A DNA stretch of 64,000 nucleotides from Mycolicibacterium neworleansense (GTDB lineage: Bacteria > Actinomycetota > Actinomycetes > Mycobacteriales > Mycobacteriaceae). The notes below the pieces were generated by a model. The model was given only the letters and a program-made list of their open reading frames with translations. It searched no databases and was not told the DNA's origin. Below are positions 18,548-27,867 of this stretch, piece after piece. The stretch is from positions 930,001-994,000 of the forward strand of contig NZ_CWKH01000001.1 in assembly GCF_001245615.1 (NCBI RefSeq). Direction: 5' to 3'. Made by a program: the position numbers and the translations under genes. The number at the start of each line of letters is the position of its first letter. Within the stretch, counting starts at the first letter, position 1.

Positions 18548-19572
18548 GAGGCGCAACGGTCCGCGTAGCCACTCGGGTGGTGTTGTTCACCGCGCTGAGC
18601 CTGGTCTTCACCTTCATCCTGGTGACGGTTTTCGGCCAGTTCCGGTTCGACTCGCGGGTCTCCTACAGCGCCGTGTTCACCAATGTCTCGGGGCTCAAGG
18701 GCGGCAATTTCGTCCGTATCGCCGGCGTCGAGGTCGGCAAGGTCACGAATCTCACCCTGCACAAGGACGGGACCGTCACCGTGGACTTCGCGATCGACAA
18801 GACACTGACGCTGACCGAGGGCACCCGAGCCGCGGTCCGTTACGAAAATCTGATCGGCGATCGTTACCTTTCGCTGGACGAAGGGCCCGGATCGGTACGC
18901 AAACTTCAGCCGGGACAGGAGATCCCGCCGGAGCGCACGGCCCCCGCACTGGATGTGGACGCGCTGATCGGCGGATTCCGGCCGTTGTTCCGCGCACTCG
19001 ATCCAGACCAGGTCAATGCGCTGTCCGGGGAGTTGCTCAAGGTGTTCCAGGGACAGGGCGGCACCATCTCTTCGGTACTTACCCAGACCTCGGCGTTGAC
19101 GACCACACTGGCCGGCCGCGATCAGCTGATCGGCCAGGTGATCACCAATCTCAACACCGTGCTCGCCACATTCGCCAAGCGCGACGAACAGTTCGCCGAA
19201 GGGCTGGACAAACTGTCCGAACTGGTCGCCGGACTGGCCGAGCGCAAATCCGACATCGCCACCGGGACGGCCTACATCAACGCCGCGGCCGGCTCGGTGG
19301 CCGACCTGCTGACGACCGCCCGGGAGCCGATCAAAGAGGCCGTGACCCAGACAGATCGGTTCGCCGGACAGATCATGGCAGACCGAGACTATGTCGACGA
19401 CCTGGTCAAGACCCTGCCCGATGCCTATCAGGTGCTGGCCCGAAACGGGCTCTACGGAGACTATTTCGGCTTCTACCTGTGCGACGCGATTCTCAAGCTA
19501 AACGGCAAAGGTGGCCAGCCCGTGTATGTCAAACTCGCCGGCCAGGATTCGGGACGGTGCACGCCGAAATGA
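18544..19572 (+). CDS. mceB: MceB-family protein of the mce operon
   Basis: A 342-residue Mce protein: membrane helix at residues 10-30, Mce domain with VSGLKGGNFVRIAGVEVG and ENLIGDRYLSLDEG, long heptad-rich helical region (residues 150-300), and a short end containing two Cys (FYLCDAILKLNG and GRCTPK) usual for MceB. ATG overlaps the mceA stop. It is one of six subunits predicted to form a hetero-hexameric tube carrying lipids from the outer envelope to the YrbE permease. Confidence 0.92.
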   Translation: MRGATVRVATRVVLFTALSLVFTFILVTVFGQFRFDSRVSYSAVFTNVSGLKGGNFVRIAGVEVGKVTNLTLHKDGTVTVDFAIDKTLTLTEGTRAAVRYENLIGDRYLSLDEGPGSVRKLQPGQEIPPERTAPALDVDALIGGFRPLFRALDPDQVNALSGELLKVFQGQGGTISSVLTQTSALTTTLAGRDQLIGQVITNLNTVLATFAKRDEQFAEGLDKLSELVAGLAERKSDIATGTAYINAAAGSVADLLTTAREPIKEAVTQTDRFAGQIMADRDYVDDLVKTLPDAYQVLARNGLYGDYFGFYLCDAILKLNGKGGQPVYVKLAGQDSGRCTPK

Positions 19573-20894
19573 CTTCACTCACGCTCAAGCGATTCAGCTT
19601 CAAGCGCCCCACGATCAAGCCCCTGGCAGAGCGCAGTCGGCCGGCTGTCGGCGCGGTGGCCATCCTCCTGCTCGGTGCCGCGGTGGCCGCGGCCTTCTCC
19701 TACGACAAGATTCCGTTCATCAAGGGCACGTCCGATTACTCCGCGTATTTCGCCGAGGCCGGTGGGATCAAAACCGGAAGCGATGTACGGGTTTCGGGGT
19801 TGAGCGTGGGCCGGGTGTCGGAGATCAGACTCCAGGGGGCCCGGGTACTGGTGGGCTTCACCGTCCGCGATGGTGTCGAGCTGGGCGAGCGCACCGAAGC
19901 GGCGATCAAGACCGAAACCGTGCTCGGCACCAAGGTGCTCGAGCTGACGCCCCGCGGCGACGGCAACCTGACCGGACCCATACCCATCGAACGGACCACC
20001 TCGCCGTATGACCTGCCCTCGGCGCTGGGCGATCTCACCACCACCATCAGCGGGCTCGACACCACGCAATTGTCCTCGGCACTCGCCACGTTGGCACAGA
20101 CGTTCCGCGACACCCCGCCGGATCTGAAACTCGCGCTGGAAGGCGTGGCCCGGTTCTCGGACACCCTCACCGCCCGGGACACCCAGTTGCGCAACCTGCT
20201 GGCCAACGCCAACAAGGTCACCGGAGTGCTCGCCAAGCGCAGTGACCAGATCGCCAACCTGGTGGTGACCACCAACGCACTCTTGGCCGAGCTGCTGTCC
20301 CAGCGCGACTCGGTCGACGCATTGATGAACAACCTGACCGCGGTGTCACACCAGATCTCCGGCCTGGTCGCCGACAACCGCACGCAACTCAAGCCCGCGG
20401 TCGACAAGCTCAACGGGGTGCTGGAGATCCTGGACCACCGCAAGGGTGAACTGCAGCGCACGCTGTACCTGCTGCGCCGCTACGCCATGTCGTTCGGCGA
20501 GGTACTCGGAGCCGGACCCTTCTTCAAGGCCTCGCTGGTCAACCTGTTGCCCGGGCAGTTCGCCCAGCCCTTCGTCGATTCCGCGTTCTCCGACCTGGGC
20601 CTGGATCCCAATGTGCTGTTGCCCTCGCAACTGGTCGACCCCGGTACCGGACAGCCGGGCACCCCGCCGTTGCCGACGCCGTTCCCACGTACCGGACAGG
20701 GTGGCGAACCACACCTGTACCTGCCTGACGCGATCACCGGCAACCCCGGCGACCCGCGTTACCCCTACCGTGAGCCACTGCCCGCCCCACCGCCCGGCGG
20801 TCCACCACCCGGGCCGCCCGCACTGGCACCCGCGCCAGGCGAGCTGCCACCGCCGAGTTTAGGACCGCCGGTGCCGGCCGAGGGCGGGCGGTGA
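19569..20894 (+). CDS. mceC: MceC-family protein of the mce operon
   Basis: A 441-residue Mce protein. The basic N terminus and helix at about residues 24-42 precede the Mce domain (AGGIKTGSDVRVSGLSVG, TETVLGTKVLELTPRG). A long alpha-helical part and a Pro-rich tail (repeated PPP and GPP runs in the last 60 residues) follow. The Pro-rich end is typical of MceC and MceD proteins and probably lies in the periplasm. The ATG overlaps the mceB stop and the gene's own stop overlaps mceD. Confidence 0.92.
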   Translation: MTSLTLKRFSFKRPTIKPLAERSRPAVGAVAILLLGAAVAAAFSYDKIPFIKGTSDYSAYFAEAGGIKTGSDVRVSGLSVGRVSEIRLQGARVLVGFTVRDGVELGERTEAAIKTETVLGTKVLELTPRGDGNLTGPIPIERTTSPYDLPSALGDLTTTISGLDTTQLSSALATLAQTFRDTPPDLKLALEGVARFSDTLTARDTQLRNLLANANKVTGVLAKRSDQIANLVVTTNALLAELLSQRDSVDALMNNLTAVSHQISGLVADNRTQLKPAVDKLNGVLEILDHRKGELQRTLYLLRRYAMSFGEVLGAGPFFKASLVNLLPGQFAQPFVDSAFSDLGLDPNVLLPSQLVDPGTGQPGTPPLPTPFPRTGQGGEPHLYLPDAITGNPGDPRYPYREPLPAPPPGGPPPGPPALAPAPGELPPPSLGPPVPAEGGR

Positions 20895-22171
20895 CCGTGT
20901 CGACACGCGTACTACGGATCGGTATCGCCTCGGCGCTGAGCGTGATCTTGGTCGTCGCGCTCACGGTGGTGGCCACGCCGTGGTGGGATCGGGTCAGCGA
21001 CAACACCTTCACCGCCTACTTCGACAACACCAACGGCCTCTACACCGGGGACGAGGTACGCATCCTCGGCGTGGCGGTGGGAACTGTGGAGAGCATCGAA
21101 CCGCAGCCCGACTCGGCCAAGGTGACTTTCACCGTCGACAAGCAATACCCGGTGCCTGCCGACGTCCAGGCGGCGATTCTGTCACCGTCACTGGTCAGCG
21201 CCCGCGCACTCCAGCTTGTGCCTGCGTACGAGAGCGGGCCGCAACTGGCCGACGGGGCGGAAATCCCGCGGGACCGTACCGCGGTGCCCGTCGAATGGGA
21301 CGACCTGCGACAGCAGTTGGAGAAACTCAGCGACTCCCTGCAGCCCACCACTCCCGGCGGCCCCAGTGCGGTGGGCGAGTTCGTCAACACCGCTGCGGAC
21401 AATCTGCGTGGCCAGGGCGATACCGCTCGCGACACGGTGATCAAACTGTCCCAGGCGGTTTCGGCGCTCGGCGATCACAGCACCGACATCTTCAGTACCG
21501 TGCGCAATCTGCAGCTGCTGATGTCGGCGTTGTCCTCCAGCAGTGATCTGCTGGCCTCGTTCAACACCAACCTGGCCGACGTCAGCACCGTGCTGAGCAA
21601 TACCCCCGATGAGGTGGCCGCTGCCACCCAAGGTTTGGATACCGCGGTCAACGACCTGCGCGGGTTCGTCGCCGAGAACCGCGAAGGGCTCGGCGTGACG
21701 TTCGACCACCTCAACGAGATCACCACCGCGCTCAACGACAGCCGGGCCGACGTCAAGCAGGTCCTGCACATTGCGCCGACGGTCTTCCAGAACTTCATGA
21801 ACATCTACCAACCCGCGCAGAGTGCGGTGACCGGGATCCTGGCGCCGGTCAACTTCGCCAACACCGTCCAGTTCATCTGCAGCGCAATACAAGCGGCCTC
21901 CCGCAAGGACTTCGAGCAATCAGCGAAGTTGTGCGTGCAGTACCTCGCGCCGATCATCAAGAACCGCCAGTACAACTTTCCGCCGCTCGGGATCAACCCG
22001 TTCGTCGGGGCGTCGGCGCGGCCCAACGAGATCACCTACAGCGAAGACCGGCTGAATCCACACCTGCCGCCACCGGCGGCGGCACCTGCGCCGGTACCAT
22101 CGCCGGCGCCGATCCAGACCGATCCCGCACTGGGACTGTCCGGGATGATGCTCCCGGGAGGGACCCCTTGA
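20891..22171 (+). CDS. mceD: MceD-family protein of the mce operon
   Basis: A 426-residue Mce protein with a membrane helix at residues 9-29, the Mce domain (NGLYTGDEVRILGVAVGTVESI; SPSLVSARALQLVPAYESG), coiled helical region and a Pro/Ala-rich tail. It starts with GTG within the mceC stop. The C-terminal IKNRQYNFPPLGINPFVG segment is a known MceD-type feature. The stop overlaps the TTG of mceE. Confidence 0.92.
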   Translation: MTVSTRVLRIGIASALSVILVVALTVVATPWWDRVSDNTFTAYFDNTNGLYTGDEVRILGVAVGTVESIEPQPDSAKVTFTVDKQYPVPADVQAAILSPSLVSARALQLVPAYESGPQLADGAEIPRDRTAVPVEWDDLRQQLEKLSDSLQPTTPGGPSAVGEFVNTAADNLRGQGDTARDTVIKLSQAVSALGDHSTDIFSTVRNLQLLMSALSSSSDLLASFNTNLADVSTVLSNTPDEVAAATQGLDTAVNDLRGFVAENREGLGVTFDHLNEITTALNDSRADVKQVLHIAPTVFQNFMNIYQPAQSAVTGILAPVNFANTVQFICSAIQAASRKDFEQSAKLCVQYLAPIIKNRQYNFPPLGINPFVGASARPNEITYSEDRLNPHLPPPAAAPAPVPSPAPIQTDPALGLSGMMLPGGTP

Positions 22172-23289
22172 GGCGGCTGGTGGTGGCGACCCTCGTCACC
22201 GTGTGCCTCTGGGCGATTCCCGGATGCCAGTGGCGTGGGCTGAATTCACTGAGCCTGCCTGGCACCGAAGGCAACGGCGACGGCTCCTACACCATCGCGG
22301 CGCAGCTGCCCGATGTGGTGGTGATCCAGCAGAACACCCGCGTGCGCGTCGGCGATGTCAACGTCGGCAATGTCACCAAGATCGAAGTCCAGGACTGGCA
22401 CGCGCTGGTGACCATGCGCATCGACGGCGGCGTGCATCTGCCGGCGAACAGCACCGCCAAGCTCGGACAGACCAGCTTGCTGGGCTCGATGCACATCGAG
22501 CTCGCACCGCCGCTGGGCGAAGCGCCACGCGGCGAACTCGCCGACGGTTCGGTGATCCCGCTATCGGCCGCCGCCACATATCCGACCACCGAGCAGACGT
22601 TGGCATCAGTGTCGGTGTTGCTCAACGGCGGCGGGCTGGCCCAGCTCCAGGAGATCAACCAGACCTTCGCCAAGGCGCTCGCCGGCCGGGAGGACGAGAT
22701 GCGCAGCCTTCTCGGTCAATTGGACACCTTCATCGCCGGGCTCAATGCCCAGACCGATGACATCATCACCGCCACCGAGCGACTCGACGCGCTCGCCGGC
22801 CAAGTGGCGGCCCGAGACGACACCGTCGACACCGCGCTCACCACCGTCCCACGAGCACTGGCGGTGCTGTCCGAGCAGCGCACCAAGATCGCCGACGCCG
22901 TCGACGCACTCGGAAAGTTCAGTGCCATCGCCACATCGACTGTCGCCCAGACCAAGGAGTCGCTCGTCAACAACCTGCGCAACATCGCGCCGACACTGCG
23001 GGAACTCGCCGACGCCGGGCCCGCACTGACTCGCGGTCTCGACTTCCTGTCGACATACCCGTGGGTGAAGAGCACGCTGGCCAACTGGTTCCGCGGGGAC
23101 TTCGCAAATATCAGCCTGGTGGTCGATCTGACCCTGAGCCGGATCGACAGCAGTCTGTTCACCGGGACCAGGTGGGAAGGCAACCTCACCGAGCTCGAGA
23201 TGCAGTGGGGCCGCACGATCGGCCAGATGCCCAGCCCCTACACGGCCGGCAACCCGTTGATCGCTCCTTACCGGTGGGGGGCGTACTGA
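22168..23289 (+). CDS. mceE: MceE-family lipoprotein of the mce operon (LprK-like)
   Basis: A 373-residue Mce protein with a lipoprotein signal: hydrophobic stretch then AIPGC, lipidated Cys near residue 20. The Mce domain follows (VVIQQNTRVRVGDVNVGNV; LGQTSLLGSMHIELAPP). TTG is taken as the start because GGGAGGG lies six to seven bases upstream and it overlaps the mceD stop; the next GTG codons would remove part of the signal. MceE is the only lipidated subunit in most mce operons, as here. Confidence 0.9.
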   Translation: MRRLVVATLVTVCLWAIPGCQWRGLNSLSLPGTEGNGDGSYTIAAQLPDVVVIQQNTRVRVGDVNVGNVTKIEVQDWHALVTMRIDGGVHLPANSTAKLGQTSLLGSMHIELAPPLGEAPRGELADGSVIPLSAAATYPTTEQTLASVSVLLNGGGLAQLQEINQTFAKALAGREDEMRSLLGQLDTFIAGLNAQTDDIITATERLDALAGQVAARDDTVDTALTTVPRALAVLSEQRTKIADAVDALGKFSAIATSTVAQTKESLVNNLRNIAPTLRELADAGPALTRGLDFLSTYPWVKSTLANWFRGDFANISLVVDLTLSRIDSSLFTGTRWEGNLTELEMQWGRTIGQMPSPYTAGNPLIAPYRWGAY

Positions 23290-23290
23290 C

Positions 23291-24748
23291 ATGATCCGGC
23301 TATCCCGTTCGGTTTGGATTCAGCTTGCGATCCTCTCCACGATCACCATCGTCGCGGTCGGCGTCATGGCATTCGGCTTCGTCAAGGTCCCGGCACTGTT
23401 CGGCTTCGGCCGGTACACCGTCACGGCCCAGCTTCCCGCCGCCGGCGGGCTGTACCCGACATCGGTGGTCACCTACCGCGGCACCGAGATCGGCAGAGTC
23501 AAGTCGATCCGGGTCACCCACACCGGAGTCGATGCCGTGCTGACCCTGGACTCGGATTTCCCGGTGCCGTCACCGGTTTCGGCCGCTGTCCACAGCCGGT
23601 CGGCTGTCGGGGAGCAGTTCCTCGAACTGACCCCGGACGCAGGTGCGGCGGCCACATTGCGCGACGGCGACGTGATCGGCGTCGACAAAGTCCGTATCCC
23701 GGCGGATATCGGCAATCTGCTCGATGCGACCAACAAAGCCCTGCAGGCCATTCCGCCCGACAACCTGCGGACGGTGGTCGACGAGTCCGCCAAAGCCGTC
23801 GGTGGACTGGGTCCCGAACTGTCCCGCATCGTCGATGGATCGACTGCTCTGGCCATCGAAGGGGCGAAGAGCGTCGACCAACTGGGTCAGTTGATCGATC
23901 AGTCCCCGGCAGTGCTCGATTCCCAAGTGCAGACCTCAGATTCGATCGCGACGTGGGCGCAGCGGATGGCCGCGATCACGGGCCAGTTCAAGGAGCAGGA
24001 CAACGCTTTCGCGGATCTGCTGGTGAAAGGAGCGCCGGCGCTGGGGGAGGGCAAGGCGTTGTTCGACCGGGTGGCTCCCACGCTGCCGGTGCTGCTGGCC
24101 AACATGGTGAGCCTGGGTGACATCGCGGTGACCTACCGCAACGACCTGGAGCAGTTGCTGGTCCTGTATCCGCAGGGGACGGCCGTCATGTCGGCGATCA
24201 CGCTGGCCAACGCCGACACCAAACAGGCCTATCGGGGCATCTACCTCGACTTCAATCTGAACCTCAACCTGCCGCCGCCGTGCAACACAGGATTTCTTCC
24301 GGTCCGCCAACAGCGTTCGCCGTCCGACGAGGATTACCCCGAGCGGCCCGCAGGCGAACTGTACTGCCGCGTCCCTCAAGACTCGGATCTCAATGTCCGT
24401 GGGGTGCGGAACATCCCGTGCGAGTCCAAGCCCTGGAAGCGGGCACCGACCGTCGAGCTGTGCGAGAGCGACGAGGAGTACGTTCCGCTCAACGACGGCC
24501 TGAATTGGAAGGGCGATCCCAACGCGACCCTGTCCGGCCAGGGAGTGCCGCAGTACGCACCGGGCACCGACCCGCGACTGCCGGCGCCGCAGGGCCCCGG
24601 CACCGCACCACCGGTGGCCTTCGTCCCCTACGACCCGGCGACCGGCAGTTATCTGGCGCCAGACGGCCGGACGTACACCGATTCCGACCTCGCCGACAGC
24701 ACGAAAGGCAAGACATGGCAGAGCATGTTGACACCACCGAACCGATAG
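23291..24748 (+). CDS. mceF: MceF-family protein of the mce operon
   Basis: A 485-residue Mce protein. One membrane helix at residues 10-30, Mce domain (GGLYPTSVVTYRGTEIGRVKSI; SAVGEQFLELTPD), long helical part, then a conserved Cys-rich C-terminal region (CNTGFLP, LYCRVPQ, NIPCESKPWKRAPT, ELCESDEEY) typical of MceF. It starts one base after mceE ends. The following gene begins inside its 3' end, overlapping by 34 bases. Confidence 0.92.
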   Translation: MIRLSRSVWIQLAILSTITIVAVGVMAFGFVKVPALFGFGRYTVTAQLPAAGGLYPTSVVTYRGTEIGRVKSIRVTHTGVDAVLTLDSDFPVPSPVSAAVHSRSAVGEQFLELTPDAGAAATLRDGDVIGVDKVRIPADIGNLLDATNKALQAIPPDNLRTVVDESAKAVGGLGPELSRIVDGSTALAIEGAKSVDQLGQLIDQSPAVLDSQVQTSDSIATWAQRMAAITGQFKEQDNAFADLLVKGAPALGEGKALFDRVAPTLPVLLANMVSLGDIAVTYRNDLEQLLVLYPQGTAVMSAITLANADTKQAYRGIYLDFNLNLNLPPPCNTGFLPVRQQRSPSDEDYPERPAGELYCRVPQDSDLNVRGVRNIPCESKPWKRAPTVELCESDEEYVPLNDGLNWKGDPNATLSGQGVPQYAPGTDPRLPAPQGPGTAPPVAFVPYDPATGSYLAPDGRTYTDSDLADSTKGKTWQSMLTPPNR

Positions 24749-25251
24749 CGGGGCCGGTGACCGATGCCGGCCCCGGATACCGCGTTCCGATCACGGTCGG
24801 GCTGGTCGTGGTGGCAGCCCTGGCGGCCGTCACCGGTTGGCTGGGTTACCGCGATCGGCAGTCCCACACCGCCGAGGAGCAGCGCAGCCTGTACGTGCAG
24901 GTGGCCCGCCAGGCGGCGGTGAACCTGACCTCGATCAGCCACGACGAAGCCGATGCGGACATCCAGCGGATTCTGGATTCGGCGACCGGAACGTTCCGCG
25001 ACGATTTCGAGAAGCGGTCAGGCCCGTTCGTGGAGATCGTCAAACGGACCCAGTCGGCATCGCACGGGACGGTCGCCGAGGCGGGCCTGGAATCCGAGGC
25101 GGACGGCGAGGCGCGGGTACTGGTCGCTGTCTCGGTCAAGACCACCACCAGTATTTCCCCCCAACAGGATCCGCGTCGATGGCGGATGCGGATCAGCGTC
25201 GAGCAGGTCGGCGAGGGCGTCAAGGTGTCCAACGTGGAGTTCGTGCCATGA
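24715..25251 (+). CDS. Mce-associated membrane protein 1
   Basis: A 178-residue protein with a short cytoplasmic N terminus, one membrane helix near residues 24-45 and an extracytoplasmic domain with the mixed alpha/beta pattern of Mce-associated (Mam) proteins (VARQAAVNLTSISHDEADADIQ; ending VEQVGEGVKVSNVEFVP). In M. tuberculosis such proteins stabilise their Mce complex. The ATG at 24715 lies inside the mceF end; the stop overlaps the next gene. The domain resembles NTF2-like folds. Confidence 0.85.
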   Translation: MAEHVDTTEPIAGPVTDAGPGYRVPITVGLVVVAALAAVTGWLGYRDRQSHTAEEQRSLYVQVARQAAVNLTSISHDEADADIQRILDSATGTFRDDFEKRSGPFVEIVKRTQSASHGTVAEAGLESEADGEARVLVAVSVKTTTSISPQQDPRRWRMRISVEQVGEGVKVSNVEFVP

Positions 25252-25859
25252 CCACAGGTACCGCAGCGCAGCTCTCCGATCCGACCGTCGACGAGCCGGC
25301 GCCCGACGACGTGGTCGTCGACGATCACATTGACGACGCGGAACCCACGGAGCGGGACGAACCCGCCCGCCGGGCGGTGTCCTGGAGGCGCCTCTTGGCC
25401 GTTGGTGTGCTGCCGGCCGCGGCATTGATCCTGGCGATCGGCGCGGGTTTCCTGAAATGGCAGGACAGCGCCGTCCGGTCGGCGCAGGCGGCCGGCGTGG
25501 AGGCGGTCCGTGCCGCGAGCGACAACACCGTGGCGATCCTGTCCTACCAGCCTGACACCGTGGACACCGCGTTGCCGTCGGCGGCGGCCCGGCTCACCGG
25601 CGAGTTCCGGGATCAGTACACGCAATTGATCGACGACGTCGTCATCCCCGGGGCCAAACAGCAGGTGATCTCGGCGGTGGCATCGGTGCCGGCTGCCGCT
25701 GTGGTGTCGGCGTCTGCCGGGCATGCGGTGGTCCTGGTGTTGGTGGACCAGACCACCACTATCGGCACCGACCCGCCGACCAAGTCCACCTCCAGTGTGC
25801 GTGTCACCCTCGACAAGATCGAAAACCGATGGCTCATTTCGCAGTTCGAACCGGTCTAG
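25248..25859 (+). CDS. Mce-associated membrane protein 2
   Basis: A 203-residue Mam-type protein. The first 45 residues are acidic and probably disordered (DDVVVDDHIDDAEPTERDEP). A membrane helix spans about residues 50-69 and an extracytoplasmic domain follows, ending VTLDKIENRWLISQFEPV, the standard Mam ending. Its ATG overlaps the first Mam stop. The CAP-domain gene starts inside its last 31 bases, so the whole series from yrbEA to CAP is tightly coupled. Confidence 0.85.
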   Translation: MTTGTAAQLSDPTVDEPAPDDVVVDDHIDDAEPTERDEPARRAVSWRRLLAVGVLPAAALILAIGAGFLKWQDSAVRSAQAAGVEAVRAASDNTVAILSYQPDTVDTALPSAAARLTGEFRDQYTQLIDDVVIPGAKQQVISAVASVPAAAVVSASAGHAVVLVLVDQTTTIGTDPPTKSTSSVRVTLDKIENRWLISQFEPV

Positions 25860-26314
25860 TCATCGTCACGGCACTCACCGCGGCGGCCTGGTATCCGACG
25901 GCCGCCCACGCCGACAACCAGCGACTGAACAACAGCGTGATCGCGAACGTGTACACGATCCAGCGCCAGGCGGGTTGCACCGGTGACGTGAAGCCCGACC
26001 CGAGACTGAGGTTGGCGGCCGAATGGCACACCAACGACCTGCTCGGCAATCGCGAGCTCGCCGACCACATCGGCTCTGACGGGTCCACGCCGCAGTCGCG
26101 TGCCGAGGCCGCCGGATTCCGTGGCCGGGTGGCCGAAACCGTGGCGGTCAATCCGGCACTCGCGATCAACGGAGTCGAGATCCTCAACCAGTGGTACTAC
26201 GACCCGGTCGATTTCGCGATCCTGTCCGACTGCGCCAACAGCGCCATCGGCGTGTGGTCGGCGAACTCGTTCGACCGCAGCGTGGTGGTGGCGGTTGTCG
26301 GGCGCCCCAGCTGA
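25829..26314 (+). CDS. Secreted CAP-domain (SCP/PR-1-like) protein at end of mce operon
   Basis: A 161-residue exported protein. A signal peptide (about residues 7-28, ending AHA-DN) precedes a compact CAP domain: NNSVIANVYTIQRQAGC, RLAAEWHTNDLLGN, DHIGSDGSTPQSRAEAAGF and AETVA in place of the usual EN motif. Two Cys could form a disulfide. CAP proteins of this group bind lipids or act as unknown envelope proteins. Starting 31 bases inside the preceding gene, it is almost certainly in the mce transcript, which suggests a role in lipid capture or delivery (inference). Confidence 0.8.
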   Translation: MAHFAVRTGLVIVTALTAAAWYPTAAHADNQRLNNSVIANVYTIQRQAGCTGDVKPDPRLRLAAEWHTNDLLGNRELADHIGSDGSTPQSRAEAAGFRGRVAETVAVNPALAINGVEILNQWYYDPVDFAILSDCANSAIGVWSANSFDRSVVVAVVGRPS

Positions 26315-26480
26315 CCGAGGGCTCTTAAACTGGTCTGGCCGAGGCCCAGGTCGCGGCGGTGTTGGAGCGCTCGCCGATGCGATCTCGCTGCTCGGTCTGC
26401 CGTGGCGTTGTGGCTACGAACCCGAAAACAAGGTAGGACTACGCATCCCTGGCCGGCCCATCGCCCGGCAGACTGAAACC

Positions 26481-27782
26481 ATGCCAAGTCCCGATGTGGT
26501 GCCGTCGCAGGACGCCGTCACGCACGACTCGAAACCCGACCGCGACCGTGCGGTGGACGTCGCACGCCTGGGTGCTCTGCTGGTGGTGATTTTCGGACAC
26601 TGCGCGCTGCTGCTGGCCACCATCGATTCCGGGGGCGTGCGGGTCGGCAACATTCTGGGCGCGCTGCCCGAGCTGGCCCCGATCACCTGGGTACTGCAGG
26701 TGATGCCACTGTTCTTCATGGCAGGCGGGGCCGCGGGGGCCTACAGCTGGCACGTCGGCCGGTCGTGGGGTGGCTGGTTGTTCGCCCGCGCCCAACGGCT
26801 GTTCCGGCCGGTGTTTTGGTACCTGGCGGTGTGGTCGGTGGCCCTGATCGCGGTGCGTGCGACCATGGGCGCCGCGTCTGCGTCAGCACTCGGGCGTGAA
26901 TGCGTGGCGCTGTTGTGGTTTTTGGGCGTCTACCTGGTGACACTGGCCTTCGTCCCGGCGCTGATGCGGCTGCGCAGCGGCCCGGTGCTGGCATGGGTGG
27001 TCGTGGGCCTGATCGTGGCGTCCGGGGTGGTGGATGCCATTCGTTTCGCGGTGGGCACGCCGGAGGCGGGGACTGCCAACCTGATCATCGTGTGGCTGAT
27101 CCCGGTGGTGATCGGGGTGGCCTACGCGCGCCACCTGCTCTGCGCGCGCCGAGCGCTGGGCATCGCGGTGATCGCCTTCACCGCGCAGGTGATCCTGGCG
27201 TTCACCGGCGTCTACGACCTGTCCCTCGTGGTCACCGGAACCGAGCGGGTATCGAACGTCTCACCGCCGACGCTGCTGCTGGCCCTGCACTGCACCTGGA
27301 TGCCGTGCCTGTTCATCGCCGCAGCGAACCCGATCCGGCGCTGGGCCTCCCGTCCGCGGGTCTGGTACGTGGTCGCGACGGGCAACGGGGGAGCGATGAC
27401 GCTGTACCTGTGGCACATTCCGGTGATCGCGGTCGCCGCATTCAGCCTGCACGCGCTCGGCCTCGACGCGTTCGATCCGCACGCCCCCGGGTTCTGGGCC
27501 CATTTGGCCCTGCGTGCAGCGGTTTTCGCCGTCCTCATGGCGGTCGCCTTCCGGCTGCTGTCCCCACTGGAGCACCGACCGCTGCCATGGTGGGACGACC
27601 GGGTCGAGATCAGCGGCCTCCGTTCGGAACTCACCGGCGTGCTGTTGTGCGTGGCCGGCGCCGCGCTGACCCTGATGGCCAAGAACGGCCTCGACGGGGT
27701 GCTGGGCTGGTCGGCGCTCGGCGGGTTCCTGATCGCGACGGCGGCGGCGCGGGCGGGTGCAGGCTCGGCTGTCAAGGTCTAG
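26481..27782 (+). CDS. Acyltransferase family 3 membrane protein (OafA/YrhL-type)
   Basis: A 433-residue polytopic protein with about ten membrane helices. It opens with RAVDVARLGALLVVIFGHC, the conserved Arg/His segment of acyltransferase-3 enzymes, and later has YLWHIPVIAV, the usual His-containing motif. These enzymes add acyl groups to sugars or lipids in the cell envelope. The ATG at 26481 is preferred over the long upstream frame because the conserved first helix begins about 22 residues after it. No operon partner is evident. The acceptor is unknown. Confidence 0.8.
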   Translation: MPSPDVVPSQDAVTHDSKPDRDRAVDVARLGALLVVIFGHCALLLATIDSGGVRVGNILGALPELAPITWVLQVMPLFFMAGGAAGAYSWHVGRSWGGWLFARAQRLFRPVFWYLAVWSVALIAVRATMGAASASALGRECVALLWFLGVYLVTLAFVPALMRLRSGPVLAWVVVGLIVASGVVDAIRFAVGTPEAGTANLIIVWLIPVVIGVAYARHLLCARRALGIAVIAFTAQVILAFTGVYDLSLVVTGTERVSNVSPPTLLLALHCTWMPCLFIAAANPIRRWASRPRVWYVVATGNGGAMTLYLWHIPVIAVAAFSLHALGLDAFDPHAPGFWAHLALRAAVFAVLMAVAFRLLSPLEHRPLPWWDDRVEISGLRSELTGVLLCVAGAALTLMAKNGLDGVLGWSALGGFLIATAAARAGAGSAVKV

Positions 27783-27801
27783 TTCCCTTGTGGGACAAGA
27801 T

Positions 27802-27829
27802 CTGTGGATAAATCGTGCGCTGTGGATAA
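27802..27829. repeat. Two direct copies of CTGTGGATAA (DnaA-box-like)
   Basis: CTGTGGATAA occurs at 27802-27811 and 27820-27829. The reverse complement of the core, TTATCCACA, equals the classical DnaA box. The copies lie 18 bases apart, 39 bases before the start of the HNH gene. They may also act as promoter or element-specific sites; DnaA binding is not shown. Confidence 0.5.
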
Positions 27830-27867
27830 CTTACTCGGCCGTCGGTTGACGGCGGTAGAATTCGAAC

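Noticed and set aside
18390..19568. Large N-terminal extension of mceC
   Set aside because: It overlaps mceB in another frame and is Arg/Gly-rich; the ATG at 19569 with its membrane helix is the normal MceC start.
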